A stretch of 64,000 nucleotides of DNA from Nocardioides marinus (GCF_013408145.1 NZ_JACBZI010000001.1:1595501-1659500), one strand, 5' to 3'; shown: positions 46,646 to 54,496, counted from the first letter of the stretch. Notes: generated by a model not told the origin, from the sequence alone. Translations and numbers: made by a program.

Positions 46646-46651
46646 CAGGGT
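46646..46651 (+). promoter_or_regulatory. -10 element for the first disulfide oxidoreductase gene
   Basis: CAGGGT ends six bases before the ATG at 46658. It overlaps a CCCTGC-TG-GCAGGG inverted repeat (46638-46651) that could serve as an operator or as a terminator after nusB. Confidence 0.4.
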
Positions 46652-46657
46652 GGGCCC

Positions 46658-48031
46658 ATGAGCACCGAGTGCGACCTCGTGGTCCTCGGCCTCGGCCCCG
46701 GTGGCGAGGCCCTCGCAACGGGTGCGGCGCGTGCGGGCCTGCGCGTCGTGGCCGTCGACAAGCACCTCGTCGGCGGTGAGTGCCCCTACTACGGGTGCAT
46801 CCCGTCGAAGATGATGGTGCGCGCCGCCGACCTGCTGGCCGAGGCCTCGCGGGTCGACGGGGTGGCGGGGGAGACCTCGGTGACCGCGTCGTGGGCGCCG
46901 GTCGCGCGCCGCATCGCCGAGGAGGCCACCACCCACTGGGACGACCAGGTGGCGGTGGACCGGCTCGCCGACGCCGGGGCGACGGTGCTGCACGGCACCG
47001 GTCGCCTCGCCGGCCCCGGGGTGGTGGAGGTGACCGCACCCGACGGGACCGTGACCACCTTCCGGGCCGCGCGCGGGGTCGTGCTCAACCCCGGCACCCG
47101 GCCCGCGCGGCTGCCGATCGAGGGGCTGGCGGACACGCCGTACTGGACCAACCGCGAGGTCGTGCAGGTCACCGACCTGCCCGGCAGCCTCACCGTCATC
47201 GGCGGCGGCCCGATCGGCGCCGAGATCACCCAGGTGATGGCGCGATTCGGGGTCCGGGTCACCCTGCTCGAGGCGGGGCCGAGGATCCTCGGGCCGCTGG
47301 AGCCGGAGGCCTCCTCGGTGGTGGCCGACGCCCTCGTCGCCGACGGCGTCCGGGTGATGGCCGGGGTGGAGATCTCCTCGGTGTCCCACGCCGACGGCAC
47401 CTTCACCGTCACGCTGGGCGACGGGCAGGTCGTCCACTCCGACCGGCTGCTCGTCGCGGCCGGCCGCACCCCGAACCTCGACGACCTCGGGCTCGAGACC
47501 GTCGGGCTGGACCCGTCGGCCCGCAGCCTCGAGGTCGACGAGCGGCTCCGGGCCGGCGACGGGCTCTGGGCGATCGGGGACGTGACGGGCCACGGTGCGT
47601 TCACCCACGTCTCGATGTACCAGTCGGCGATCGCGCTGCGCGACGTCCTGGGCGAGGACGGCGCACCCGCGGCCTACCACGCGGTCCCGCACGTCACCTT
47701 CACCGATCCCGAGGCCGGGGGTGTCGGCCTGACCGAGCAGCAGGCGCGCGACCGGGGGCTCTCCGTGCGCGTCGGCACGACCCCCCTCGAGCAGTCCTCG
47801 CGCGGCTGGCTGCACGGACCGGGCGGCACCGGAGTGATCAAGGTCGTCGAGGACGCCGAGCGCGGGGTCCTGGTCGGGGCCAGCGTCGTCGGCCCGGCGG
47901 GCGGCGAGATCCTCGGGCACCTCGCGCTGGCGGTGCACGCCGAGGTGCCCGTGGCCACGCTGCGCACGATGATCTACGCCTACCCGACCTTCCACCGCGC
48001 CATCGAGTCCGCGCTCGACGATCTCGGCTGA
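46658..48031 (+). CDS. FAD-dependent pyridine nucleotide-disulfide oxidoreductase, paralogue 1
   Basis: A 457-residue flavoprotein of the dihydrolipoamide dehydrogenase/mercuric reductase family. The FAD loop is LGLGPGGEALATGAA, and the redox-active disulfide is Cys42 and Cys47 (GGECPYYGCIPSK). The NAD(P)-binding GGGPIGAEITQVMARFG and second FAD motif AIGDVTGHGAFTH are present. The C-terminal acid-base His-Glu pair of classical lipoamide dehydrogenase (HPT...E) is replaced by AYPTFHRAIES, so a normal dithiol/lipoamide reaction is doubtful. A close paralogue lies at 48881-50197, with a DUF1206 membrane protein between. Substrate unknown. Confidence 0.88.
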   Translation: MSTECDLVVLGLGPGGEALATGAARAGLRVVAVDKHLVGGECPYYGCIPSKMMVRAADLLAEASRVDGVAGETSVTASWAPVARRIAEEATTHWDDQVAVDRLADAGATVLHGTGRLAGPGVVEVTAPDGTVTTFRAARGVVLNPGTRPARLPIEGLADTPYWTNREVVQVTDLPGSLTVIGGGPIGAEITQVMARFGVRVTLLEAGPRILGPLEPEASSVVADALVADGVRVMAGVEISSVSHADGTFTVTLGDGQVVHSDRLLVAAGRTPNLDDLGLETVGLDPSARSLEVDERLRAGDGLWAIGDVTGHGAFTHVSMYQSAIALRDVLGEDGAPAAYHAVPHVTFTDPEAGGVGLTEQQARDRGLSVRVGTTPLEQSSRGWLHGPGGTGVIKVVEDAERGVLVGASVVGPAGGEILGHLALAVHAEVPVATLRTMIYAYPTFHRAIESALDDLG

Positions 48032-48068
48032 GGACCCGGGGGGTGGTGCGAGCCACTCCCGACGCGGG

Positions 48069-48074
48069 TAGAGA
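48069..48074 (+). promoter_or_regulatory. -10 element for the leaderless DUF1206 gene
   Basis: TAGAGA(T) ends about seven bases before the ATG at 48082. Confidence 0.45.
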
Positions 48075-48081
48075 TCAGGGC

Positions 48082-48867
48082 ATGGGAGCCATCAAGCAGT
48101 CCGCCGGAGACGTCGCCCACCGCGGCGACGACCACCCCTGGGTGCGCCACGCGGCGCGGGTCGGGATGGCGGCGTACGGCCTGGTCAACCTGCTGATCGG
48201 CTGGCTGGCGCTCCAGCTGGCCTTCGGCGACCAGTCCGGCAAGGCCGACAGCAGCGGCGCGCTGCACGAGCTGGCCACGCAGCCGATGGGGGCCGCCCTG
48301 GTCTGGGGGGTCGCCGTCGGGATGCTGCTGCTGGTGATCTGGCGGGTCGTCGAGGTCGTCTTCGACCACGAGTGGGGTGCGGCGGTGAAGGCCGCCCTGT
48401 ACGCCGCGATCGGCGTCTCGGCGATCCAGGTCGCCATCGGAGACGGCTCCAAGGGCGGCACCGATTCCTGGACCGCCCAGCTGATGGGGCTGCCGGGCGG
48501 GCGGCTGATCGTGGGAGCGGTCGGCGCCGCGATCATCGGCTACGGCCTCAAGCAGGTGCACAAGGGATGGACCGAGGGGTTCCGGGAGGACCTGGAGGCC
48601 GAGGGCCAGCGCGGTGACCTCGGCTCGGCGTACGTGACGCTCGGCAAGATCGGCTACCTCGCCAAGGGCGTGGCGGTCGGCGTCGTCGGCGGGCTGTTCG
48701 TCTGGGCGGCCTGGGAGCACCAGGCCAAGAAGTCCGGTGGGCTCGACGTCGCCCTGCAGACGGTCCTCGACGCGCCAGCCGGGCCGGTGCTGCTGTTCGT
48801 CATCGCGGTCGGCATCCTCTGCTACGGGGCGTTCTGCCTGGCTCGCGCCAAGCACCTGGACACCTGA
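48082..48867 (+). CDS. DUF1206 membrane protein
   Basis: A 261-residue membrane protein with six predicted helices arranged as three two-helix repeats. Each repeat begins with a similar amphipathic segment (VRHAARVGMAAYGLVNLLIG, KAALYAAIGVSAIQVAIG, LGKIGYLAKGVAVGVVGGLF). The last helix contains a Cys-X4-Cys pair (ILCYGAFCLARAK). Function is unknown. It sits between two paralogous FAD disulfide oxidoreductases, which raises the possibility of a membrane redox partner. That is inference from position only. Confidence 0.85.
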   Translation: MGAIKQSAGDVAHRGDDHPWVRHAARVGMAAYGLVNLLIGWLALQLAFGDQSGKADSSGALHELATQPMGAALVWGVAVGMLLLVIWRVVEVVFDHEWGAAVKAALYAAIGVSAIQVAIGDGSKGGTDSWTAQLMGLPGGRLIVGAVGAAIIGYGLKQVHKGWTEGFREDLEAEGQRGDLGSAYVTLGKIGYLAKGVAVGVVGGLFVWAAWEHQAKKSGGLDVALQTVLDAPAGPVLLFVIAVGILCYGAFCLARAKHLDT

Positions 48868-48880
48868 GGTGGCAGCGGGA

Positions 48881-50197
48881 GTGCGACAGGTCGAGACCGA
48901 CGTCGTCGTCCTCGGCGTCGGCTCCGGCGGGGAGTACGCCGCCCGCAGGCTCGCCCGCGCGGGGCTCGACGTGGTCGCCGTGGAGGCCCGGCTGGTGGGC
49001 GGGGAGTGCCCGTTCTGGGGCTGCACGCCCTCGAAGCTGATGATCCACGCGGCCCGTGAGGGCCGCACCGCGTCCTCGGCCGCCCGGCGCATCCGCGAGG
49101 CCACCCACGACTGGCACGACGACGGGCACACCGAGCCGATGGAGTCCGCCGGCGTGCGGATCGTGCGCGGCCACGGGCGGCTGGACGGCCCGGGACGGGT
49201 CCGGGTCGAGACCGACGAGGGGTCGGTGCTGGTGACCGGTCGTCGCGGGGTGCTGCTCAACACCGGGACGTCGCCGGCGGTACCCCCCGTGGCGGGCCTG
49301 GCCGGCACGCCGTACTGGACCAACCGGGAGGTGTTCGGTGTCGAGGAGGCGCCGGGGTCGCTGGCGGTGCTCGGGGCCGGCAACATCGGCTGCGAGCTCG
49401 CCCAGGCCTTCGGACGGCTCGGCAGCCGCGTGACGCTGCTGGAGTCGGCCGAGCGGATCCTGGCCCCGGAGGAGCCGGAGGCCTCCGAGGTCGTCGCCCG
49501 GGTCCTGCGCCAGGAGGGCATCGACGTGCGGACCCGCACGGACGTCGAGCGGGTCAGCCACGACGGCACGTGCTTCGAGCTGACGACCGGCTCCGGTGCC
49601 GTGCGGGCCGAGCACCTGCTGGTGGCCACCGGGCGTCGGCCGCACCTGGACGACGTGGGCCTGGAGACGGTGGGGCTGGACCCGACGGCGAGCACCGTCG
49701 AGGTCGACGAGCACTGCCGGGCCGCCGAGCGGCTGTGGGCAGTCGGGGACGTCACGGGGCACGGCGCCTACACGCACATGTCGCTCTACCAGGCGCGGAT
49801 CGCGGTGCACGACCTGCTCGAGGAGGACGGGCCCACGGCGGAGTACCACGCCGTCTCGCGCGTGACGTTCACCGACCCGGAGGTCGCCGGGGTGGGCCTC
49901 ACCGAGGCGCAGGCCCGGGAGCGCGGGCTCGCGGTCGTGGTGGGCACCGCCGAGGTCGACAGCAGCCCCCGCGGCTGGATCGACGAGGCCAGCGGCGTGG
50001 TGAAGGTCGTGGCAGACGCCGGGAGCGGGGTCGTGGTGGGGGCGAGCGTGGTGGCGCCGTACGGCGGAGAGGTGGTCGGCCTGCTCTCGACCGCGGTGCA
50101 CGCCCGCCTGACGGTGCCGACGCTGCGCGGCATGCACTTCGCCTACCCGACCTTCCACCGGGTGGTCGAGCGCGCGCTGCGTGACACCGGGCTGTAG
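48881..50197 (+). CDS. FAD-dependent pyridine nucleotide-disulfide oxidoreductase, paralogue 2
   Basis: A 438-residue paralogue of the enzyme at 46658. The FAD loop is LGVGSGGEYAARRLA, redox cysteines Cys43 and Cys48 lie in GGECPFWGCTPSK, the NAD(P) loop is LGAGNIGCELAQAFGRLG, and the second FAD motif is AVGDVTGHGAYTH. Both paralogues share TPYWTNREV and the altered C-terminus (FAYPTFHRVVERA) without the classical His-Glu pair. The linker between the cysteine motif and the FAD domain is shorter than in paralogue 1. GTG 48881 was chosen because GAGGTGG lies eight bases upstream; GTG 48869 is an alternative. Confidence 0.86.
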   Translation: MRQVETDVVVLGVGSGGEYAARRLARAGLDVVAVEARLVGGECPFWGCTPSKLMIHAAREGRTASSAARRIREATHDWHDDGHTEPMESAGVRIVRGHGRLDGPGRVRVETDEGSVLVTGRRGVLLNTGTSPAVPPVAGLAGTPYWTNREVFGVEEAPGSLAVLGAGNIGCELAQAFGRLGSRVTLLESAERILAPEEPEASEVVARVLRQEGIDVRTRTDVERVSHDGTCFELTTGSGAVRAEHLLVATGRRPHLDDVGLETVGLDPTASTVEVDEHCRAAERLWAVGDVTGHGAYTHMSLYQARIAVHDLLEEDGPTAEYHAVSRVTFTDPEVAGVGLTEAQARERGLAVVVGTAEVDSSPRGWIDEASGVVKVVADAGSGVVVGASVVAPYGGEVVGLLSTAVHARLTVPTLRGMHFAYPTFHRVVERALRDTGL

Positions 50198-50243
50198 GTG
50201 AGCAGGTGGTGTGACCGGCTCGTGGGTGGGGAAGAAGCCGCTC

Positions 50244-51365
50244 ATGACGCAGGGACACCTCGGGGACACCAGCGACCGTCTCTACACCACCGACGAGCTC
50301 ACCGCCTACGGACGACGCCGCGACGCCGAGGCCACCAGGGTGGCCGGCGCGCCGCTGGTGCCCGCCCAGCAGCCCGCCCAGCAGCCCGCCCAGCAGCCCG
50401 CGGCTGAGGAGCCGCAGGGGCCGCGCCGGTTCATGAGCGCCACGGACTTCCTGGACCGTCGCGCCGAGGAGGTCGGGCTGGGCCCGGCGACCTGGGGCTG
50501 GCGGGGCTGGGTCAACCGGGTCACGCGGGGCCTCGCCGACCTGGCGATGGGCCCGGCCGAGGCGGAGCACGAGACGCTGCGCCGCGCGGTGCAGCGCGAC
50601 TTCGACGGCCCCCGCACGATCGCCTTCATCAACCCCAAGGGCGGGGCGGCCAAGACGACCGGGGTGCTGGCTGCGGGCTACACCTTCGGCACGGTCCGTG
50701 GCGGCGGGGTGGTCGCGTGGGACAACAACGAGACCCGCGGCACCCTGGGCATCCGGGGGACCCGCAGCACGCACCGCAACACCACGCGGGAGCTGCTGGA
50801 GGACCTGGAGCGGTTCAGTGACGTCTACCAGTCGCGGATCGGGGACCTGGGGGCCTTCGTGCGCTCGCAGGGCGACGCGCACTTCGACGTCCTGGCCTCC
50901 GACGAGCGCCCCGACGTGACGGGCACGATCCGCGCCGAGGACTACCTGGCGGTGCACCGGCTGCTCGAGCGGTTCTACCGCATCCTGCTGATCGACACCG
51001 GCAACAACATGCGCGCCGAGAACTGGCTGGCCGCGGCTGAGTCCGCGGACCTGCTGGTCGTGACCTCGACGGTGCGTGAGGACACCGGCTACTCCGGGCT
51101 CTGGATGCTCGACGCGCTCCAGGACGCCGGCTACGCCGACCTCAAGCACAAGACCGTCACCGTGCTCTCCGACCCCTCGCCGACCGTCGACGACAAGCTG
51201 GCTGCCGACCTGGTCGACGTCTACGAGCAGCGCACGCGTGCGGTCTACCGCGTGCCCTACGACCCCGCGCTGGTGGCGGGGTCGGTGGTTCCCTACGCGC
51301 AGCTGTCGAAGGCGACGCGCCAGTCGTGGCTGCGGGCGGTCGCTGGGATGGCCGAGGCGCTGTAG
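50244..51365 (+). CDS. ParA/MinD-like ATPase with N-terminal extension
   Basis: A 373-residue protein. The first ~120 residues are not ATPase: a Tyr/Thr/Asp segment, a QQPA repeat (residues 41-53) and an Arg-rich region (FLDRRAEEVGLGPATWGW). The deviant Walker A motif of the ParA/MinD family follows as INPKGGAAKTT (Lys132 and Lys137), then VVAWDNNETRGTLG and Walker B-like ILLIDTGNN. Such orphan ATPases occur in actinobacterial secretion, septum or chromosome systems; no ParB gene or centromere-like sites are seen nearby. ATG 50244 follows GGTGGGGAAG; an upstream GTG at 50211 is less likely. Confidence 0.8.
   Translation: MTQGHLGDTSDRLYTTDELTAYGRRRDAEATRVAGAPLVPAQQPAQQPAQQPAAEEPQGPRRFMSATDFLDRRAEEVGLGPATWGWRGWVNRVTRGLADLAMGPAEAEHETLRRAVQRDFDGPRTIAFINPKGGAAKTTGVLAAGYTFGTVRGGGVVAWDNNETRGTLGIRGTRSTHRNTTRELLEDLERFSDVYQSRIGDLGAFVRSQGDAHFDVLASDERPDVTGTIRAEDYLAVHRLLERFYRILLIDTGNNMRAENWLAAAESADLLVVTSTVREDTGYSGLWMLDALQDAGYADLKHKTVTVLSDPSPTVDDKLAADLVDVYEQRTRAVYRVPYDPALVAGSVVPYAQLSKATRQSWLRAVAGMAEAL
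50361..50396 (+). repeat. Three perfect 12-bp tandem repeats in the ATPase gene
   Basis: CCCGCCCAGCAG occurs three times head to tail and encodes (PAQQ) units. As a 12-bp in-frame repeat it can expand or contract without frameshift, so linker length may vary between strains. Confidence 0.85.
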
Positions 51366-51419
51366 GCGTCGGTCCTGGTGGGGGTGGTCGCGCTGGGGCA
51401 CTCTGGCAGGCTCGGCACC

Positions 51420-52442
51420 ATGCGTGCTGTCGTCTACCGCGAGACCGGGTCCGCCGCCGACGTCCTGGAGGTGGTCGACCGTCCGGTGCCCACGCCGGGC
51501 CCGGGGGAGGCCAGGGTCCGGGTCGTGCGGGCCGGGGTGAACCCGACGGACTGGAAGTTCCGCGCGAACGGGATGAACGGTGCGTGGGACGAGGTGGTCC
51601 CCGGCCAGGACGGTGCCGGTGTCGTCGAGGAGGTCGGGCCCGGGGTCACCGAGGTCTCGGTCGGAGACCGGGTGTGGACCATCCTCGCGCAGTACCAGCG
51701 CCCCGGCGGCACGGCCGCCGAGCACACCGTCCAGCCCGTCTCGCTCCTGGTGCGCCTGCCCGACGACGCGTCCTTCGACCTCGGGGCGTCCCTGGGCGTC
51801 CCCGCCGTCACCGCGCACCGGGCGCTCACCTCGGGCACGGTCACCCGGCTCGCCCCCGGCGCGCTCGAGGGGCGGACGGTCCTGGTCGCCGGCGGCGCCG
51901 GCGCGGTGGGCAACGCGGCCATCCAGCTGGCCCGGTGGGCCGGGGCCACGGTCGTCGCGACCGTGAGCAGCGAGGCGAAGGCGGCGCTCGCCCGTGCGGC
52001 CGGTGCCCAGCACACCGTGGACTACACCGACGGCACGGCCGCGACCGTCGCCGGCGTACGCGCGGTGGCGCCGAAGGGCGTCGACCTGGTCGTCGAGGTC
52101 TCGCTGGCCGGCAACGTGGCCGTCGACGTCGAGGTGCTGAGGGTGCACGGGACGCTCGCCTACTACGCCGACAACGGGGGAGCCGAGGCGGTCGTGCCCG
52201 TGCGACCCACCTTCGCCAAGAACCTCCGTCTCCAGGGGGTGCTGCTCTACACCCTCGACCGCGCGCTGCTCTCCGCCGCCGCGGAGGACGTCACCGCGGC
52301 GGTCGAGGCCGGTGCCCTGCGGGTCGGGGAGGACGCCGGCCTGCCGCTGCACCACTACCCGCTGGAGGGGGCCGCCGACGCCCACGCCGCCGTCGAGGGC
52401 GGGGCCGTGGGCAAGGTGCTGCTGGACGTCGGCGAGGCCTGA
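51420..52442 (+). CDS. NADPH:quinone reductase-like oxidoreductase (zinc-free MDR family)
   Basis: A 340-residue medium-chain dehydrogenase/reductase. The N-terminal GroES-like domain begins MRAVVYRETGSADVL-like and has VNPTDWKFRANG and PGQDGAGVVEEVGPGV. The Rossmann domain has LVAGGAGAVGNAAIQLARWAGATVVATVSS. Catalytic zinc ligands of alcohol dehydrogenases are missing, pointing to the quinone/enone reductase branch. CAGGCT ends seven bases before the ATG (leaderless pattern). It converges on the HNH nuclease gene. Confidence 0.9.
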   Translation: MRAVVYRETGSAADVLEVVDRPVPTPGPGEARVRVVRAGVNPTDWKFRANGMNGAWDEVVPGQDGAGVVEEVGPGVTEVSVGDRVWTILAQYQRPGGTAAEHTVQPVSLLVRLPDDASFDLGASLGVPAVTAHRALTSGTVTRLAPGALEGRTVLVAGGAGAVGNAAIQLARWAGATVVATVSSEAKAALARAAGAQHTVDYTDGTAATVAGVRAVAPKGVDLVVEVSLAGNVAVDVEVLRVHGTLAYYADNGGAEAVVPVRPTFAKNLRLQGVLLYTLDRALLSAAAEDVTAAVEAGALRVGEDAGLPLHHYPLEGAADAHAAVEGGAVGKVLLDVGEA

Positions 52443-52499
52443 GGCCGCCGCGGGACGCGCTTAACGCTTCCTGTCCGCGCGCGCCGTCGGAGCCTTCGG

Positions 52500-54014
52500 T
52501 CAGAGCTCGGTGGTGCCGTCGGGGTGGACGAGCAGGCGGATGCCGTGGGGGCTGGTCCAGAGCCAGGTGGTGGGGGTGAGCTGCTGGTAGTCCCAGGCCA
52601 CGGTGGTCGAGCCTGCTTGGCTGCTGGGGACCGGCGAGGGGTGGGTCTTGGCTCGGTGATGTCGCCTGCACAAGGGGGCGAGTCGGTCGGTGGCTGTTTG
52701 GCCGGGTGGTCCGCCTTCGTCGGGTGGGACGTACTCCTCGATGTGGTCGAGGTCGACCCGTGCTGAGGTGCGGGTGCAGTGCGGGAAGACGCAGGTCGTC
52801 CGCTTGAGCTTGACCCGGGTGGAGATGCGGTCGGGGATCTCGTAGCAGTCGACGGCGATCTGGTCGGCCAGGTTGATGACCGGCTTCACGACCACCTGGG
52901 TGCCGGGGACGGCGAGCCAGTCGCGGACGGTGTCGGCGGTGAGGGTCTGGTGGTGGTTCTCGAGGCGGGCGAGGTGCAAACCGAGCCGGCCGGTGTCGGG
53001 GTCGACCTCGGGGGTGCCGGGTCCTTCGTTTCCGCGGAGGGCGGCTTCTGAGAGGTGGATGTGGAGGACGACCTGGCGCGGGTTGCGGGGTGGTCTCGAC
53101 GCCCGCTCCTCGCTGGCGCTCGTCGCTGCTCGACCACCGGCGTCGCTGGCCGGTGAGGTGTCGAGGTCGAGGGTGAGGTCGCCGCGGCTGAGGTAGCCCA
53201 GGGCCTTGGCGCGGCGGACGTCGAGGGTGTCGGTGGAGCCGGCGGCGAGCAGCTGCTCGGCGATGGTGCGGATGGCGTGCTCGAGCTCTTCGGCGTCGGC
53301 GCGGTCCAGCAGGCCGGTGAGGGGGACGCCGTTGGCAGTCCCGATGGTCCAGGCGGTGGCCAGGTCGAGGTGGACGTGGAGGCTGGCCCGGGTGTCGACC
53401 TCCTCCATCTCACATGTCTCGGGGTCGAACCGGGCTGCAGCCTCGGCAGCGAGCCTCTTGACGGTGGCGAAGGAGGCGGTGTGGACGACGTGGGCGAGGT
53501 GCGCATCGACGAACGCAGCAGCGTCGGCGGTGAGCTGACGGGTGACCTCGGTGACCCGCCGGATGCGCCACACCTGCACCTGGCCTGCTTCGAGGCGGGC
53601 CCAGATCTTCGGCAGGCGGTGCTTGGCCTCCACGGCGTCTGAGACCAGTGCCCGGCCGGAGTCGGTGGAACGGCCCAGTGCGGCGGCGAGCTCGATGACC
53701 GCGAACTCCGACACCTCCGGCGCACCCGGACCGGCGAGCTCGAGCATCGTGTCGGCACCGGGCATCCCGAACCGGGCGACCCACGCGTTCTCGGCCGCAG
53801 TCAGTGCGTCGTCGTCGGCCAGCCCGTAGGTGCCGTAGAGATCGGGCATCAGGGCGCCGGTGGTGTGCCGGTCGGCCCAGGCAGCGACGGTGATGAAGAG
53901 CTGGCGGTCGGCGTCGTCAGCGGCCTGCTTCTGCGCGACGGCGAGGCTCAGCAGGTCACCGGTCGACACCGCAGGCGAGTCCTGCTCAGTGGTGTCGTGG
54001 TGCCCGAGTGCCAT
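52500..54014 (-). CDS. DUF222 domain HNH endonuclease (13E12-type)
   Basis: A 504-residue protein with an N-terminal DUF222 domain (about residues 20-390) and a C-terminal HNH nuclease domain: CVFPHC, DLDHIEEY, then LAPLCRRHHRAKTH, giving the Cys pairs and catalytic His. The family includes the 13E12 repeat proteins of M. tuberculosis, several of which are preceded by LexA boxes. A perfect LexA box precedes this gene too. Residues about 293-309 (GGRAATSASEERASRPP) are encoded by a dispersed repeat. ATG 54014 lies six bases after a TAGAAT -10, so the mRNA is probably leaderless. Role in repair or mobility is unknown. Confidence 0.9.
   Translation of the reverse strand: MALGHHDTTEQDSPAVSTGDLLSLAVAQKQAADDADRQLFITVAAWADRHTTGALMPDLYGTYGLADDDALTAAENAWVARFGMPGADTMLELAGPGAPEVSEFAVIELAAALGRSTDSGRALVSDAVEAKHRLPKIWARLEAGQVQVWRIRRVTEVTRQLTADAAAFVDAHLAHVVHTASFATVKRLAAEAAARFDPETCEMEEVDTRASLHVHLDLATAWTIGTANGVPLTGLLDRADAEELEHAIRTIAEQLLAAGSTDTLDVRRAKALGYLSRGDLTLDLDTSPASDAGGRAATSASEERASRPPRNPRQVVLHIHLSEAALRGNEGPGTPEVDPDTGRLGLHLARLENHHQTLTADTVRDWLAVPGTQVVVKPVINLADQIAVDCYEIPDRISTRVKLKRTTCVFPHCTRTSARVDLDHIEEYVPPDEGGPPGQTATDRLAPLCRRHHRAKTHPSPVPSSQAGSTTVAWDYQQLTPTTWLWTSPHGIRLLVHPDGTTEL
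53089..53138 (+). repeat. Dispersed element, copy 3, inside the HNH nuclease gene
   Basis: GGTGGTCTCGAC (53089-53100) and CTCGACCACC (53129-53138) form a terminal inverted repeat (GGTGGTC/GACCACC) around a GCTCCTCGCTGGCGCTCGTC core that matches the array units at 54334-54490. It keeps the host frame open. Confidence 0.6.
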
Positions 54015-54020
54015 GACGAG

Positions 54021-54026
54021 ATTCTA
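54021..54026 (-). promoter_or_regulatory. -10 element of the SOS-controlled HNH gene
   Basis: TAGAAT on the minus strand, six bases before the ATG at 54014. The LexA box fills the spacer between it and the -35 region. Confidence 0.65.
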
Positions 54027-54027
54027 C

Positions 54028-54043
54028 TCGAACGCCAGTTCGA
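54028..54043. promoter_or_regulatory. Perfect LexA (SOS) box
   Basis: TCGAAC-GCCA-GTTCGA is a full match to the consensus TCGAAC-N4-GTTCGA known from mycobacteria. It lies two bases upstream of the -10, where bound LexA would block the promoter. Confidence 0.88.
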
Positions 54044-54333
54044 AAGAAACCCTGTCGAGGGCCCGGGATCGAATCTGTGGAGGACGATCCAGCCGCAACC
54101 GAAGCGAGCACCTCGACGTGCCCGCAAGGCGTGCGAGCGACGCGCAACCAGGTACCGGTAGCGAAGCGGACGGCAACCGTGTCTTCGAAAAATGAAGGAC
54201 CTGCTGCAGCGCGAACGTCCAGGCGCCCGCCAACGGTGACCCAGCAGTCCAACCGGACCGGAGGGCGTGGCGTGAAAGGGGGTCACGACAGACCCTCCAG
54301 TCGCCGATGGAGGGGTTGCTTGGCGGCGTACGG

Positions 54334-54490
54334 GGTCTCGACGACGGCTCGCTGGCGCTCGCCTGCTCGACCAGCAGGGGGCCGGCTCGCTGGCGCTCGC
54401 CTGCTCGACCAGCGGGGGCCCGGATCGCTGAGCTCGCCTGCTCGACCAGCAGGGGGCCCGGTCGCTGGTGCTCGCCTGCTCAACCAGTGG
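54334..54490 (+). repeat. Dispersed element array, four tandem ~38-bp units
   Basis: After GGTCTCGACGAC (54334-54345), units begin near 54347, 54384, 54422 and 54460. Each reads roughly GGCTCGCTGGCGCTCGCCTG followed by CTCGACCAGC and a G-run. Spacing is 37-38 bp and divergence is a few bases per unit. The array occupies the 3' flank of the thymidine kinase gene and can form several GC-rich hairpins, so it may serve as a terminator. Confidence 0.75.
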
Positions 54491-54496
54491 GTGGGA

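Larger units (their letters stand above)
54015..54496. other. Intergenic region between HNH nuclease and thymidine kinase genes
   Basis: About 480 bp without a supported gene. It holds the HNH promoter with LexA box (54015-54049), then about 240 bp in which I see no coding signal or known RNA. A CCCTCCA/TGGAGGG hairpin lies at 54293-54314, and the repeat array at 54334-54490 ends next to the thymidine kinase stop codon. Base composition in 54040-54250 is less G/C-biased than in neighbouring genes (for example CTTCGAAAAATGAAG around 54183). Confidence 0.6.

Noticed and set aside
46658..50197. Mercuric resistance locus
   Set aside because: The oxidoreductases share the MerA-like fold and cysteine motif but lack the N-terminal metal-binding domain and C-terminal cysteine pair. 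No merR, merT or merB is present.
50244..51365. Chromosome partition locus or origin region
   Set aside because: A ParA-like ATPase is present, but there is no ParB gene, no parS-like sites and no dnaA/dnaN or rnpA/rpmH neighbours.
54334..54490. CRISPR array
   Set aside because: The units are contiguous tandem copies of ~38 bp without unique spacers, and no cas genes are present.
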